From WLJO01 sp032117595 (GTDB lineage: Bacteria; Actinomycetota; Acidimicrobiia; Acidimicrobiales; Ilumatobacteraceae): a DNA stretch of 64,000 nt. The position numbers and the translations under genes are program-made. Location of the stretch: contig JAULYZ010000017.1 in the NCBI GenBank assembly GCA_032117595.1, forward strand, positions 1-64,000, written 5' to 3'. Under the pieces are notes generated by a model. The model worked only from the letters and a program-made list of their open reading frames with translations, made no database searches and was not told the origin of the DNA. Positions 10,486-19,214 of the stretch are shown here, piece after piece. Each line of letters begins with the position of its first letter. Position 1 is the first letter of the stretch.

Positions 10486-11503
10486 GGCCGGCCGGCCCGC
10501 TCACGACCTCGCCGATGACGACACCGTCGTGAATGTGGGCTGCGTGTTCGGCCGGGCACGCGATCAGGAGTCCGCCGCTGGTCTGTGGATCGGCGACCAG
10601 GGCGCGGTCGTTGTCGGTCCCGCCCTCGAGGGCGGCACCGACGAAGTCGAGGTTGCGCAGCGAGCCGCCCGGTACGAAACCCTCCACGATCAGTGATCGA
10701 GCCCCGTGGATCACGGGGAGATCATCGAGGGTGATGCGCGCCGCGAGACCGCTTGCGCTCATCATCTTGTGGAGGTGACCAGCAAGGCCGAAACCGGTGA
10801 CGTCGGTCATCGAGTGCGCGTCGGCACGGCGGGCATCGCGCGCAGCATCGCGGTTGAGGCGTCGCATCGAGGCGACTGCATGCTCGAATGCATCGGCGAT
10901 GGCCCCACCGGGTCGACTCGCTGCGGCATCGAGGCGCTTGTGCGCTGTGGCAATGACCCCGGTTCCGATCGGCTTGGTGAGGACCAAGACGTCCCCGACC
11001 CGTGCACGCGTATTGGTGAGCGGCTCGAGTCCCGGGGCGAGTTCTCCGATGACCACCTGTCCGTAGAGCGGTTCGGGGCTGTCCACCGTGTGGCCACCCG
11101 CAACGACCCAACCACCCTCGTTCGCTGCAGCAACACCACCGGCGAACACCTGACCGAGCAGATCGAGCGGCAGGCGATCACGCGGCCACCCGGCGACGTT
11201 CAGTGCAAAGAGCGGCTCGGCGCCCATGGCGTAGATGTCGCTCACCGAGTTGGTGGCGGCGATGGCGCCGAAGGTGAAGGCATCGTCCACCACCGGGGCG
11301 AAGAAGTCGACGGTGGCAACCAGGGCGCGACCGTCCGGACGCCGCCATACGGCGGCATCGTCACCGGTCTGGATCCCGACGAGCAGATCGGGATGGACAC
11401 TCTGTTGCAGCGGCGACAGCACCTGCGCCAGCTCGGTCGGGCCGAGCTTGCAGGCTCAACCGGCGCCGTGACTGAAGGCGGTGAGGCGAAAGGCTTCGTC
11501 CAT
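10469..11503 (-). CDS. selD: Selenide, water dikinase SelD, itself a selenoprotein (in-frame UGA)
   Basis: Makes monoselenophosphate from selenide and ATP, the selenium donor for selenocysteine synthesis. Reading from ATG 11503, codon 16 (11456-11458) is TGA. Around it the protein reads SHGAG-U-ACKLGP, the exact N-terminal catalytic motif of SelD, where Cys or Sec is followed two residues later by the essential Lys (K19). Downstream are GDDAAVW, VDFFAPVVDDAFTFG, SDIYAMGAEPL and a C-terminal domain with VTGFGLAGHL, for 344 aa in all. Ignoring the UGA would start the protein at a GTG near 11422 and remove the active site. A hairpin follows the UGA (11422-11454). A TACCGT box lies eight bases before the ATG. 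It converges with the aldolase gene. Confidence 0.93.
11422..11454 (-). promoter_or_regulatory. Bacterial SECIS-like hairpin of selD
   Basis: It starts one base after the UGA. CCTGC (11454-11450) pairs with GCAGG (11426-11422), and AGCTCGG (11448-11442) pairs with CCGAGCT (11436-11430) around a CCCGA loop, with a small internal bulge. This gives 12 base pairs in the position expected for SelB-binding SECIS elements in bacteria. The hairpin is read from sequence; SelB binding is inferred. Confidence 0.75.
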
Positions 11504-11511
11504 CACCGACG

Positions 11512-11517
11512 ACGGTA
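11512..11517 (-). promoter_or_regulatory. Putative -10 box (TACCGT) for selD
   Basis: TANNNT hexamer ending eight bases before the ATG at 11503, with no ribosome-binding site. It supports the start that includes the Sec motif. Confidence 0.45.
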
Positions 11518-11524
11518 GCGGGCG

Positions 11525-12457
11525 TCAGTGCTCGATGGTGAGGACCCGGCTGGCATCGTCCACCACCGAGTCGACGAGGCCCCATTCGTGCGCGGTATCG
11601 GCATCGAGCCGTGCCCCGGTGAGTGCCAACCAAGCAGTGCGCTGCCGTCCGATGCGTCGCGGCAACGACACCGTGCCGCCGGCGCCGGGGATGAGACCCA
11701 TCCCGATCTCGGGGAGCGCGATCACTGCAGAGGACTCTGCTGCCACGTGTCCGGCGAACGCCGGAAGTTCGATACCGGCACCCATGCAGTTGCCGTGGAT
11801 CACCATGGTGACGCGGCTGCCGAGTGTGTGCACGACGCGCGCCGGGCTCCGGGTGAGGCGGATGAGGTGCGCCGCAGCGTTGCTCGGGAAGGTGCCGAAC
11901 TCGTCGAGATCGCCACCGCTGCAGAAGGAGGCGCCAGCGCCGCGTACCACCACGGGCCGTCCGGCAGGGTCGTGGAGCGTGGACCAGAGGGCATCGCAGA
12001 GCGCATCGCGCATCCGACGGTTGAACGCATTGTGCACATGGGGTCGGCTCAGCGTCACGGTGAACTGTCTCGGCGACTCGGTGAGGGTGACTGCGGGGCC
12101 GATCTCGGCGATCTGTCGGCGCGAGCGGTACGCGGCCCGCCATGCGGCGAACTCGGGTCCACCCTGGAGCATCGAATAGGTGATGGATTCGGCGACGAGT
12201 CCATCGTGCACCGGTCTGCGCTCGCTGTCGCGCAGCAGGAGAACGAGTGACATAGCTGCGAGTGGTGTGCGCTCGAATGCTGCCGTCACCTCCGGGAGTG
12301 CTTCGCGTGTGACGACGAGGTCGGCTGGCGCCCACGGGACATGACTCACGAACACCGCCGGCGTGGAGCGGATGACGTCTTCGGTGATGAGTCCGCTGCC
12401 GTCGGGCTGAACCACCACCATCGACCCGCTCAGTTGCTCCTCCGCCGCGCCGACCAC
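11525..12457 (-). CDS. Enoyl-CoA hydratase/isomerase family protein with N-terminal extension
   Basis: 310 aa. The crotonase domain occupies about residues 120-310, with FCSGGDLDEFG and HGNCMGAGIELPAFAGHV (oxyanion-hole strands) and LPEIGMGLIPGAGGT (Glu-containing active-site loop). The first ~115 residues are not crotonase-like and show no recognisable motif. The frame stays open upstream of the GTG at 12457 for about 14 more codons, so the true start could be slightly further out. It is divergent from a CoA-transferase-like gene and upstream of selD, and presumably works in acyl-CoA catabolism. Confidence 0.78.
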   Translation of the reverse strand: MVGAAEEQLSGSMVVVQPDGSGLITEDVIRSTPAVFVSHVPWAPADLVVTREALPEVTAAFERTPLAAMSLVLLLRDSERRPVHDGLVAESITYSMLQGGPEFAAWRAAYRSRRQIAEIGPAVTLTESPRQFTVTLSRPHVHNAFNRRMRDALCDALWSTLHDPAGRPVVVRGAGASFCSGGDLDEFGTFPSNAAAHLIRLTRSPARVVHTLGSRVTMVIHGNCMGAGIELPAFAGHVAAESSAVIALPEIGMGLIPGAGGTVSLPRRIGRQRTAWLALTGARLDADTAHEWGLVDSVVDDASRVLTIEH

Positions 12458-12525
12458 CCAGAGGTTCCACAGGTCTGCCTCGGAGAAGTGCTGGATGTCG
12501 ATGGCCCTACGCTACGTCGACAGAC

Positions 12526-13776
12526 ATGGCTGAGGATCTCGCCCCGCACTTGGTCGCCTCCCCGGCAGCCGGTATCTCCCCGCACAGCGCAGTCGCCACG
12601 TGGGCTGCCAGCGGTGCCATGTGGCTCACCGGTCGTCACCGCAGTGAGCCACTGATCGGGCCGATCGGGGTTGCACCGTTCATGGAGGCACTCGCAACGC
12701 GCCTCGATCGACTGACGACAGCTCTCGGGAGTCCGGTTCGACTCGATGGCCCCGCGCTGCTCGGGGAGCGGGCAGCGATTGCCGGGCACGGGCGCCAGGG
12801 CGAGGTGAGTTGCGGAGGCGCCTCATTCCTCCTCCGGTCCGCCGACGGGTGGATTGCCGTGTCGCTTGCCCGTGACGACGACCGGGCGGCAGTTCCCGCG
12901 TGGCTCGATCTCGATGACGGGACAGCAGTCGTTGCCGACGACCTTGGCTCGTTGTCCGGTCTCGTCGCACGGCGCAGCACCCAGTGGCTCGTCGAGCGCG
13001 CCTGTCTGCTCGGCTTGCCGTGCTCAGCACTCGATGAGTGCGAGTCGGCCGGTGTCCCGGCTCTCGACCGGGGCGCTGCGTCCGGCACGGTCGGACTCGA
13101 CGGGGTGACGGTGCTCGATCTCTCGTCGCTCTGGGCGGGCCCATTGTGCGGTCAGGTCCTCGCTGCGGCAGGTGCACGCGTCATCAAGGTGGAGAGCACG
13201 CGCCGGCCCGACGGCGCGCGGATGGGGCCACGCGCCTTCTTCGATCTCATGCATGCGGGGAAGGAGTCGGTGGCGCTCGATCTGGGCGCAGCCGGGGGGC
13301 GATCGGATCTGGCGCGCCTTGTCGGTGCGGCCGACGTGGTCATCGAGGCCTCGCGCCCGCGCGCACTCGAGCAGATGGGCATCGATGCAGTGAGTTCGCA
13401 ACCCCGTGTGTGGCTGTCGCTCACCTCGCACGGGCGCCAGCAGCCGAACCGAGTGGGGTTCGGCGACGATGCTGCAGTGGCGGGGGGTTTGGTTGCTCGA
13501 GATTCGCAGGGCCCGGTGTTCGCAGGCGATGCCGCAGCGGACCCGATCGCAGGACTCCTTGCAGCAACGGCGGTCCTCGACCGACTGCAAGCCGGCGGTC
13601 GCTGGTTGATCGACGTGTCGCTCGCGGCGGCCGCACGGCTCGCAGTGGGCTTCGTCGACGCCCCGTCGGTGGCGCCCGAGTGGTCCGGGGCGGTGGCACC
13701 GCCGAGAGCACGGCGTGTGCACGGAGCAGCTCCTCCACTCGGGGCACACACCGAGGCCGTGCTGGGCGCGCTCTAG
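12526..13776 (+). CDS. CaiB/BaiF-type CoA-transferase with permuted-looking domain order
   Basis: 416 aa. The usual N-terminal signature of family III CoA-transferases (GVTVLDLSSLWAGPLCGQVL, then GARVIKVES) begins only at about residue 190. The first ~180 residues instead resemble the C-terminal lobe of the same family (FLLRSADGWIAVSLARDDD). After the N-lobe the protein goes through GRWLIDVSLAAAA straight to a family-like tail (LGAHTEAVLGAL). The order of lobes therefore looks swapped. It likely moves CoA between carboxylic acids; substrates are unknown. It is divergent from the hydratase gene and overlaps the convergent dehydratase gene by 4 bp. Confidence 0.72.
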   Translation: MAEDLAPHLVASPAAGISPHSAVATWAASGAMWLTGRHRSEPLIGPIGVAPFMEALATRLDRLTTALGSPVRLDGPALLGERAAIAGHGRQGEVSCGGASFLLRSADGWIAVSLARDDDRAAVPAWLDLDDGTAVVADDLGSLSGLVARRSTQWLVERACLLGLPCSALDECESAGVPALDRGAASGTVGLDGVTVLDLSSLWAGPLCGQVLAAAGARVIKVESTRRPDGARMGPRAFFDLMHAGKESVALDLGAAGGRSDLARLVGAADVVIEASRPRALEQMGIDAVSSQPRVWLSLTSHGRQQPNRVGFGDDAAVAGGLVARDSQGPVFAGDAAADPIAGLLAATAVLDRLQAGGRWLIDVSLAAAARLAVGFVDAPSVAPEWSGAVAPPRARRVHGAAPPLGAHTEAVLGAL

Positions 13777-14534
13777 GGGCGCTGCGAACGTCCCGAGGTG
13801 CTGAGGTCGATGATGGCCTCGTGCTCCACCAGTGCCACGATCTCGCCGTCGGCCCGGATCACCATGTCGGCCACAGCACGCTCGCCGGATCGGTGGAACC
13901 GTTCGACCACGGTGCTCTGGATCGTCACTTCTGCCCCGGCACGGGCAAGGGCGCGGTGCGACACGATGCTGCGGGTGTGGATCCATGCACCGCGAACGAG
14001 GTGCTGGTGAAAGACGTTGTTCGCGAGTGCAAGCCACACCGCAGGGTGAACGACGCCTGCAAGTGGACACAGGTCAAGGTCGTCGCCAGCCCGCACGCCA
14101 TAGTCGGGGCCGAGTTCGTCGCCGAGCCGGAGGCTGTACTCGGGCAACAGCTCCCCGGGACGGTCAGGTGCGCAGCGCTCGTCGAGCGGCCACGCGTGCG
14201 CAAGTGCTCGCGGTCGAGCGTCGTCGCCGATCCGTGCCTCGACGGTGATCGACCCGTCGTTGTCGGCAACGGGAACACAGTGGACAACATCGCCAGCGAG
14301 CACCGGTGAGCGGAAGCGCACCTCGCACCCGCCGTTCGCCAACCAGTCCAAACCCCATGCATCGAGCAATGGATGCGTGAGATACGCGTACGTGGTGACA
14401 CCGGCAACGAGGGCAGCGGAGAATCCGGCGGCCCGCGCGCCGGCATCGGTGTGGATGGGATTGCGTGCGTGCTCGGGGAGGTTCTGGGCAACGACCGACC
14501 ACGGGCGCGGGTCGGGTCGGGTCGCCCCGCTCAC
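13773..14534 (-). CDS. MaoC/hot-dog acyl-CoA dehydratase or thioesterase-like protein
   Basis: 253 aa with two hot-dog-like halves. The first contains HARNPIHTDAGARAAGF, resembling the Asp/His hydratase motif of MaoC enzymes, followed by a membrane-free helix GVTTYAYL. The second (about 150-253) contains SIVSHRALARAGAEVTIQSTVVERF. Probable hydration of enoyl-CoA esters. It lies 13 bp downstream of a cytochrome P450 gene on the same strand, suggesting one transcript acting on a hydroxylated then CoA-activated substrate. Confidence 0.65.
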   Translation of the reverse strand: MSGATRPDPRPWSVVAQNLPEHARNPIHTDAGARAAGFSAALVAGVTTYAYLTHPLLDAWGLDWLANGGCEVRFRSPVLAGDVVHCVPVADNDGSITVEARIGDDARPRALAHAWPLDERCAPDRPGELLPEYSLRLGDELGPDYGVRAGDDLDLCPLAGVVHPAVWLALANNVFHQHLVRGAWIHTRSIVSHRALARAGAEVTIQSTVVERFHRSGERAVADMVIRADGEIVALVEHEAIIDLSTSGRSQRP

Positions 14535-14547
14535 GCCGGTGTACCCG

Positions 14548-15822
14548 TCACTTCGCCGGCGTGAACCCGACGTGGAGTTCCTTGAGCGCCCGCAGGGCGA
14601 AATTCGGGGCGATGTCGAAGTTGTTCATCGGCGTGCCATCGGGCCGGTCCAGGAACCACATGCGCTCGACCCGCTCGGTGAGTGCTGTGAAGCCGAGCAG
14701 CAGTTCGCGGCGTGCGAGCGGTGCACCGAGGCAGAAGTGCGTCCCGGCACCGAAGGCAAGGTGGGTCTTGGTGTTGGAGCGGTCGAGGTCGAGATCGGCC
14801 GGGCACTCGAAGTGTCGGTCGTCGCGATTGGCCGACGCGTAGCGGATGTTGACCGTCGCCCCGGCCGGGATCATGACGCCCCCGAGCTCCACATCGTTGG
14901 CGGCAGTACGGAAGAGGCCCTGCACGGGACCCTCGAGGCGGAGCACTTCCTCGACGAACTGCGGGAGGTTCTTGTCAGGGTCGGCCTGTATGGCGTCCCA
15001 CACATGCGGATTGTCGATGAGGAGCTTCACTCCTGCGGACAGTGCATTGGTTGACGTCTCCGAACCACCCACGAACGTGTCCGCCATCATCTCGGCGTGC
15101 AACTCGTTGTCGGTGAGCGGGCGACCCCATTCGGGGATGACGGTGTTCACGATGTCCGAGAGCAGCGTGTCGTCGGGCTGCTTGCGGAGCCGTTCGAAGA
15201 TCGGCTGGAAGTAGTGCTGAGCCTCGATCTCCATCTCGGTGGACCAGTAGGCCTCCTCGTCGGTCTGCATCATCCCGAGTCGCTGGACCCATGCGTCCGT
15301 CCAGGCCTTGATCTTCCAGATGTCTTCCTCGTTGGCACCCATCTGCTTGCCGATGACGATGAGTGGGAGCGGCACGGCGAACTGCTTGACCCAGTCGCAG
15401 GTCCCGGCATCGATGAAGTCGTCGATGAGCCGGTGGGCGAGTTGCTCCACGAACTCATCCATCAGCTTGATCTTCGACGGCCGGAACGCGTGATCGAAGA
15501 GCGCGCGCATCTGCTTGTGGTTCGGGTCGTCGCGGCCGGCGAGTGTGGGCGCCGGTGTCCAGCCCTTGGTCTCGTAGAGCTCGGCAATCTTTGCCTGTCG
15601 TGCCTGCATGGCCGGCGTGCCGACCCGACCCCGCGATCGTGCACCGTTCACGAAGTTCTCGGTGTCGAAGATGACGGCTCGCACATCGTCGTACCTCGTG
15701 ACCACGAAGAAACCGGTGAGCGGGTCCTGCCACACCGGCGCCTCGTCACGCAGCACCCCATACGCGTCGTATGGGCATTTGTTGATCTCGGGATTGAAGA
15801 AATTGACCTCGTTGAGTTCCAT
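14548..15822 (-). CDS. Cytochrome P450
   Basis: 424-aa soluble bacterial P450. It shows an I-helix oxygen-binding segment FVGGSETSTN, a K-helix EEVLRLEGP (ExxR), and the heme loop HLAFGAGTHFCLGAP with axial Cys at residue 364. Bacterial P450s of this length hydroxylate lipophilic substrates such as terpenoids, steroids or aromatics and need a ferredoxin; no dedicated ferredoxin is next to it. The ATG at 15822 gives a normal N-terminus. It sits between an amidohydrolase gene and a MaoC-like gene, all on the minus strand. Confidence 0.92.
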   Translation of the reverse strand: MELNEVNFFNPEINKCPYDAYGVLRDEAPVWQDPLTGFFVVTRYDDVRAVIFDTENFVNGARSRGRVGTPAMQARQAKIAELYETKGWTPAPTLAGRDDPNHKQMRALFDHAFRPSKIKLMDEFVEQLAHRLIDDFIDAGTCDWVKQFAVPLPLIVIGKQMGANEEDIWKIKAWTDAWVQRLGMMQTDEEAYWSTEMEIEAQHYFQPIFERLRKQPDDTLLSDIVNTVIPEWGRPLTDNELHAEMMADTFVGGSETSTNALSAGVKLLIDNPHVWDAIQADPDKNLPQFVEEVLRLEGPVQGLFRTAANDVELGGVMIPAGATVNIRYASANRDDRHFECPADLDLDRSNTKTHLAFGAGTHFCLGAPLARRELLLGFTALTERVERMWFLDRPDGTPMNNFDIAPNFALRALKELHVGFTPAK

Positions 15823-15899
15823 CGTCGACCCCCCAGCCAGACAGGTGTGATGCTTTTCTAGCGCGGCCAGGGCCGGACAGACCACCCGGGACGAGGTGG

Positions 15900-16895
15900 T
15901 TACACCCGGTACACGCGCTCGGCGGTTCCGGCGAACAGTTCGTTGCGGTCGGCTACGGGGAGGTCGGCGGTCATCCGCTTGTACGCGTTCCACATGCTGC
16001 GGTACGAGAACGAGACCTTGTCGACCGGAAAGTTCGACTCGAACATGCAACGGCTGGGACCGAACTGCTCGATGAGGTGACGGATCGGGGCGGCCCACTC
16101 GCTGATGATCTCGTCGGAGGAAGCGACTTGACCGCGTTCGGCCCAACCGCTGCCGTACGGGCTCATCCCCACACCACCGAGTTTCACCACCACGTTCGGG
16201 CAGGTGGCGAGTTCGGCAACCTGTTCGGCCCACCAGCGATGGATCTCTGCGCGGCGTCCGGCGTAGGTACCCACCCCGAGCGGTGCACCGATGTGGTCGA
16301 GGATGATCGTCGTACCGGGAACGGCGCGAGCGAGGTCGATCAGTTCCGGGAGTTGGATGTGGTAGATCCACGCGTCGAAGGTGAACCCGCGTTCGCCGAG
16401 CATGGCCACACCGGTGCGGAAGATCTCGCTCTTCATCAACCCCTCGGTGTTCGGCTCCTTCTTGCTCGAACGCGCCGACCCCGTGGGGTCGAAGGCGAGT
16501 CGGTGACGGATGCCCCGGAACAACCCACGCCCTGCGGCCTCGTGTGCATCGAGGATGTCGGCGAGTCGGTCTGTGCGGCGAAGGTCGCACGAACCCACGA
16601 TCCCGGCAATGCGCGCCCCGGGTCCGGTTGTGCTCCGTTCGCACTCGGCAGCAATCGCCTCGGTCTCCCCAACCTCCTCGAAACCCGGTTCGGCTCCCTC
16701 GCGATAGGCGTGGCCGCACTCGACGAACACCGTCTTGTCGACGAAGTGCCCGCTGCCCGTGTCGTTGCGCAGTTCCTCGAGGAGGTACTGCGGTGCCACC
16801 GTGCGTTCGGGGCGGAAGTCCCACAGGTGATGATGCGGATCAACGATCCGCAGTTCGGGCTCCACCACGTCCTCGGGCGGGTTCTCCCGGTTCAC
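15900..16895 (-). CDS. Amidohydrolase family 2 (TIM-barrel, metal-dependent) protein
   Basis: 331 aa. The N-terminal metal-binding motif IVDPHHHLWDF, a central ILDHIGAPLG strand with a metal or base His, and the C-terminal CMFESNFPVDK with catalytic Asp match the PF04909 family (lactonases and decarboxylases). The substrate is probably a cyclic or aromatic carboxylate; this is inference. The GTG start lies within the end of the preceding CoA-transferase gene (GTGA overlap), so the two are translationally coupled and likely act in sequence. Confidence 0.85.
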   Translation of the reverse strand: MNRENPPEDVVEPELRIVDPHHHLWDFRPERTVAPQYLLEELRNDTGSGHFVDKTVFVECGHAYREGAEPGFEEVGETEAIAAECERSTTGPGARIAGIVGSCDLRRTDRLADILDAHEAAGRGLFRGIRHRLAFDPTGSARSSKKEPNTEGLMKSEIFRTGVAMLGERGFTFDAWIYHIQLPELIDLARAVPGTTIILDHIGAPLGVGTYAGRRAEIHRWWAEQVAELATCPNVVVKLGGVGMSPYGSGWAERGQVASSDEIISEWAAPIRHLIEQFGPSRCMFESNFPVDKVSFSYRSMWNAYKRMTADLPVADRNELFAGTAERVYRV

Positions 16896-18094
16896 GCAAG
16901 CACACCCTTGGCGCGCAGGGAGGCGATCTCGTCGGCCGAGAACCCGACCTCGGTGGCCACCTCGTCGGAGTGCTCGCCGAGTCGGGGCGCCGACGCCTGG
17001 GGCTCGAGCGTTGTGTGCCCGAAGCGCGGAGCCGGTCGCACCTGACGGACGCGTCCGGCTGTCGGGTGGGTCCACTCCCAGATGGTGTTGTTGTGGCGCA
17101 GCTGCGGGTCGTCGAGCAGGGACTCGAGGTCGTGAACCGGGCCGCACGGAACGTCCTCGGCGAGGAGCCGCTCGAGCAGCTCAGACGCATCCCACTTCTG
17201 GAACTCCTCCTCGAGTGCCGCGCCGAGCGCCTGGAAGTTGCCGGGCTGGGTAAGTGCAGCCAAGGTGCCCCACTGCGGGTGCTCGCACCACTCGGGACGG
17301 TTGAGCGCGCGGTACAGACCGTGGCGTTCCTTGTCGGAGGCAACGAAGTAGATGAGTTCACCGGTTCCGCAGCGCGTGACGCGCATCGCCATGCCGAGCG
17401 TTCCCCGCCTTCCCATCATCGGGTCGTCGAGGAAGGTTCGGTCCATCATCCCGTCGGACCAGAAGAACGCAAGCGCAGCGTCGATCATCGCTACATCGAT
17501 CACCTGCCCGCGTGCGCGACCACGTTCGCGCGCGAGCAGTGCAGCGGTCACCGCCTGCGCCACGGTGTAGGCAGTGGACTTGTCGGCGACGATCGTGCGG
17601 TGCACGTCGGAGAACGGGATCTCCGGGTTGATCTGCACGGCGACGTGACCGGTGAGACCCTGGATGACCGGGTCGTACACGCGACGGTCGCTGTACGGGC
17701 CACTGCTGCCGTAGCCGCTGATGTTCACGTACACGAGGTCGGGGTTGCGTGCGAGCAGCGCCTCGGGACCGAGTCCGAGGCGCTCACAGACACCGGGGCG
17801 GAAGTTCTGGACGAACACGTCGGCCCGGTCGCAGAGCCGCAGGACGAGGTCGAGTCCCTCGGGCTTGCTCAGGTCGACGGCAACCGATCGTTTCCCGCGG
17901 TTGTGGTTGGCGAAGAACGGTGTGACACCACCCCCGCCGATGGGCACGCCAGTCACCCGTGTCATCTCCCCGCCGGCAGCCGGTTCGATCTTCACGACGT
18001 CGGCTCCCTGATCGGCGAGCAGCATGGTGGCGAGGGGGCCAGAGACGACCTGCGAGAGGTCGACGACCCGGTATCCGTCGAGCGGTCCAGTCAT
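16892..18094 (-). CDS. CaiB/BaiF family CoA-transferase
   Basis: 400-aa family III CoA-transferase. The N-terminal signature YRVVDLSQVVSGPLATMLLADQGADVVKIE, the NRGKRSVAVDLSKPEG strand, FVQNFRPG and the VIDVAMIDAALAF region are visible, all in canonical order. It activates a carboxylic acid by CoA transfer. The ATG at 18094 gives the usual N-terminus close to the first strand. The stop overlaps the downstream amidohydrolase GTG. Divergent from a small conserved gene. Confidence 0.9.
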   Translation of the reverse strand: MTGPLDGYRVVDLSQVVSGPLATMLLADQGADVVKIEPAAGGEMTRVTGVPIGGGGVTPFFANHNRGKRSVAVDLSKPEGLDLVLRLCDRADVFVQNFRPGVCERLGLGPEALLARNPDLVYVNISGYGSSGPYSDRRVYDPVIQGLTGHVAVQINPEIPFSDVHRTIVADKSTAYTVAQAVTAALLARERGRARGQVIDVAMIDAALAFFWSDGMMDRTFLDDPMMGRRGTLGMAMRVTRCGTGELIYFVASDKERHGLYRALNRPEWCEHPQWGTLAALTQPGNFQALGAALEEEFQKWDASELLERLLAEDVPCGPVHDLESLLDDPQLRHNNTIWEWTHPTAGRVRQVRPAPRFGHTTLEPQASAPRLGEHSDEVATEVGFSADEIASLRAKGVLA

Positions 18095-18256
18095 GGACCC
18101 ATCGTCGCGTGAACCAGGTCCGGCTGCCCAGCGCTGAACACCACCGGCTCGGCGCATCACTCGGGATGCAGTCGGTCCGTGGTGGGACGGCGGGGCAGTC
18201 CGGCCCGCTCAACTAGGCTGACCATGGTCGGTCCGGAGACGCCCCAAGGAGAGACG

Positions 18257-18562
18257 ATGCAGCTCAAGGCTGGTTCCCGTTTGCAGAGTGCCGCATGCGA
18301 TACCCAGGTCATCGTGGTGCGGGCACCCAAGGACGAGGTCGACCTCCGGTGTGGTGGCCACCCGCTCGTTGCTCAGGGTTCTGCGGGCGATCGGGCTGCG
18401 CTTGACCCCAACCACAGTTCGGGTTCGGCCATGGGCAAGCGCTACGCCGACGAGGCCCTCGGTCTCGAATTGCTCATCACCAAAGCGGGTGCCGGCTCGC
18501 TCAGCATCGGCGATGCGCCGATGAGCCTGAAGGACGCCAAGCCCCTCCCGTCGAGCGACTGA
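18257..18562 (+). CDS. Small conserved-looking protein, function unknown
   Basis: 101 aa, soluble, with AAGGAG seven bases before the ATG. Noticeable segments are an N-terminal LKAGSRLQSAACDTQVIVVR, a short DLRCGGHPL turn carrying a second Cys, KRYADEALGLELLITKAGAGSL, and a C-terminal LKDAKPLPSSD. The two cysteines (about residues 14 and 33) might bind metal. I cannot assign a role. It lies divergent from a CoA-transferase and upstream of dsbB on the same strand. Confidence 0.7.
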   Translation: MQLKAGSRLQSAACDTQVIVVRAPKDEVDLRCGGHPLVAQGSAGDRAALDPNHSSGSAMGKRYADEALGLELLITKAGAGSLSIGDAPMSLKDAKPLPSSD

Positions 18563-18650
18563 GCCGCCGGCGACGGAGCCGGTCGAGCGGACCAATCCTG
18601 CCGATCGGCCCTGTCGAACGGGCCTGTGGGCCGATAGGTACAGCATCCGG

Positions 18651-19214
18651 ATGAGCACCGACACCCTCACCACGTTCTTCGCGCTCCTGGCGCTTGGCTG
18701 CGCCGCAGGCGCAGTGCTGGGCATCGTGCTGCTGCTCGGCGCAAAGGTCTCGGGCCCCGACTCGACGATGCGCGTCGCCCGCGATGCCGTGGGCGATGTT
18801 GCGCTCTGGCTCGGCTGGGTGGTTGCGCTCGTCACCACCCTCGGGAGCCTCTACTTCTCGCTCGTGGCGGACTACAAGCCCTGCGAACTGTGCTGGTACC
18901 AGCGCATCTGCATGTATCCACTCGCTGCGATCCTGCTCGTGGGCGCGCTGCGTCGTGACCGGACCGTGTGGTGGTACGCAGGACCGCCGGCTGCGATCGG
19001 CATCGTCATTGCTGCGTACCACACCCAGTTGCAGGCCTTCCCCGAGCAGAAGACCTTCTGCGACCTCGAGAATCCGTGCACCAACCGTTACGTGTGGGAG
19101 TTCGGTTTCATGTCGCTGCCGCTGATGAACCTGATCGCGCTCACCTTTATCGTCGTCATGCTCGTCCTGTCCGCACAGTCGTCCCCCCGGTCCGAGGAGA
19201 TCGAACCATCATGA
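18651..19214 (+). CDS. DsbB/BdbC-type disulfide-generating membrane protein
   Basis: 187 aa with about five hydrophobic segments. Hallmark cysteines are C78 and C81 (PCELCWYQR) at a membrane-periplasm boundary and a second pair C137/C143 (FCDLENPC) in the outer loop. The family passes electrons from a partner thiol oxidase to quinone. The gene overlaps the downstream CxxC protein by an ATGA, which strongly suggests the latter is its partner. Confidence 0.88.
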   Translation: MSTDTLTTFFALLALGCAAGAVLGIVLLLGAKVSGPDSTMRVARDAVGDVALWLGWVVALVTTLGSLYFSLVADYKPCELCWYQRICMYPLAAILLVGALRRDRTVWWYAGPPAAIGIVIAAYHTQLQAFPEQKTFCDLENPCTNRYVWEFGFMSLPLMNLIALTFIVVMLVLSAQSSPRSEEIEPS

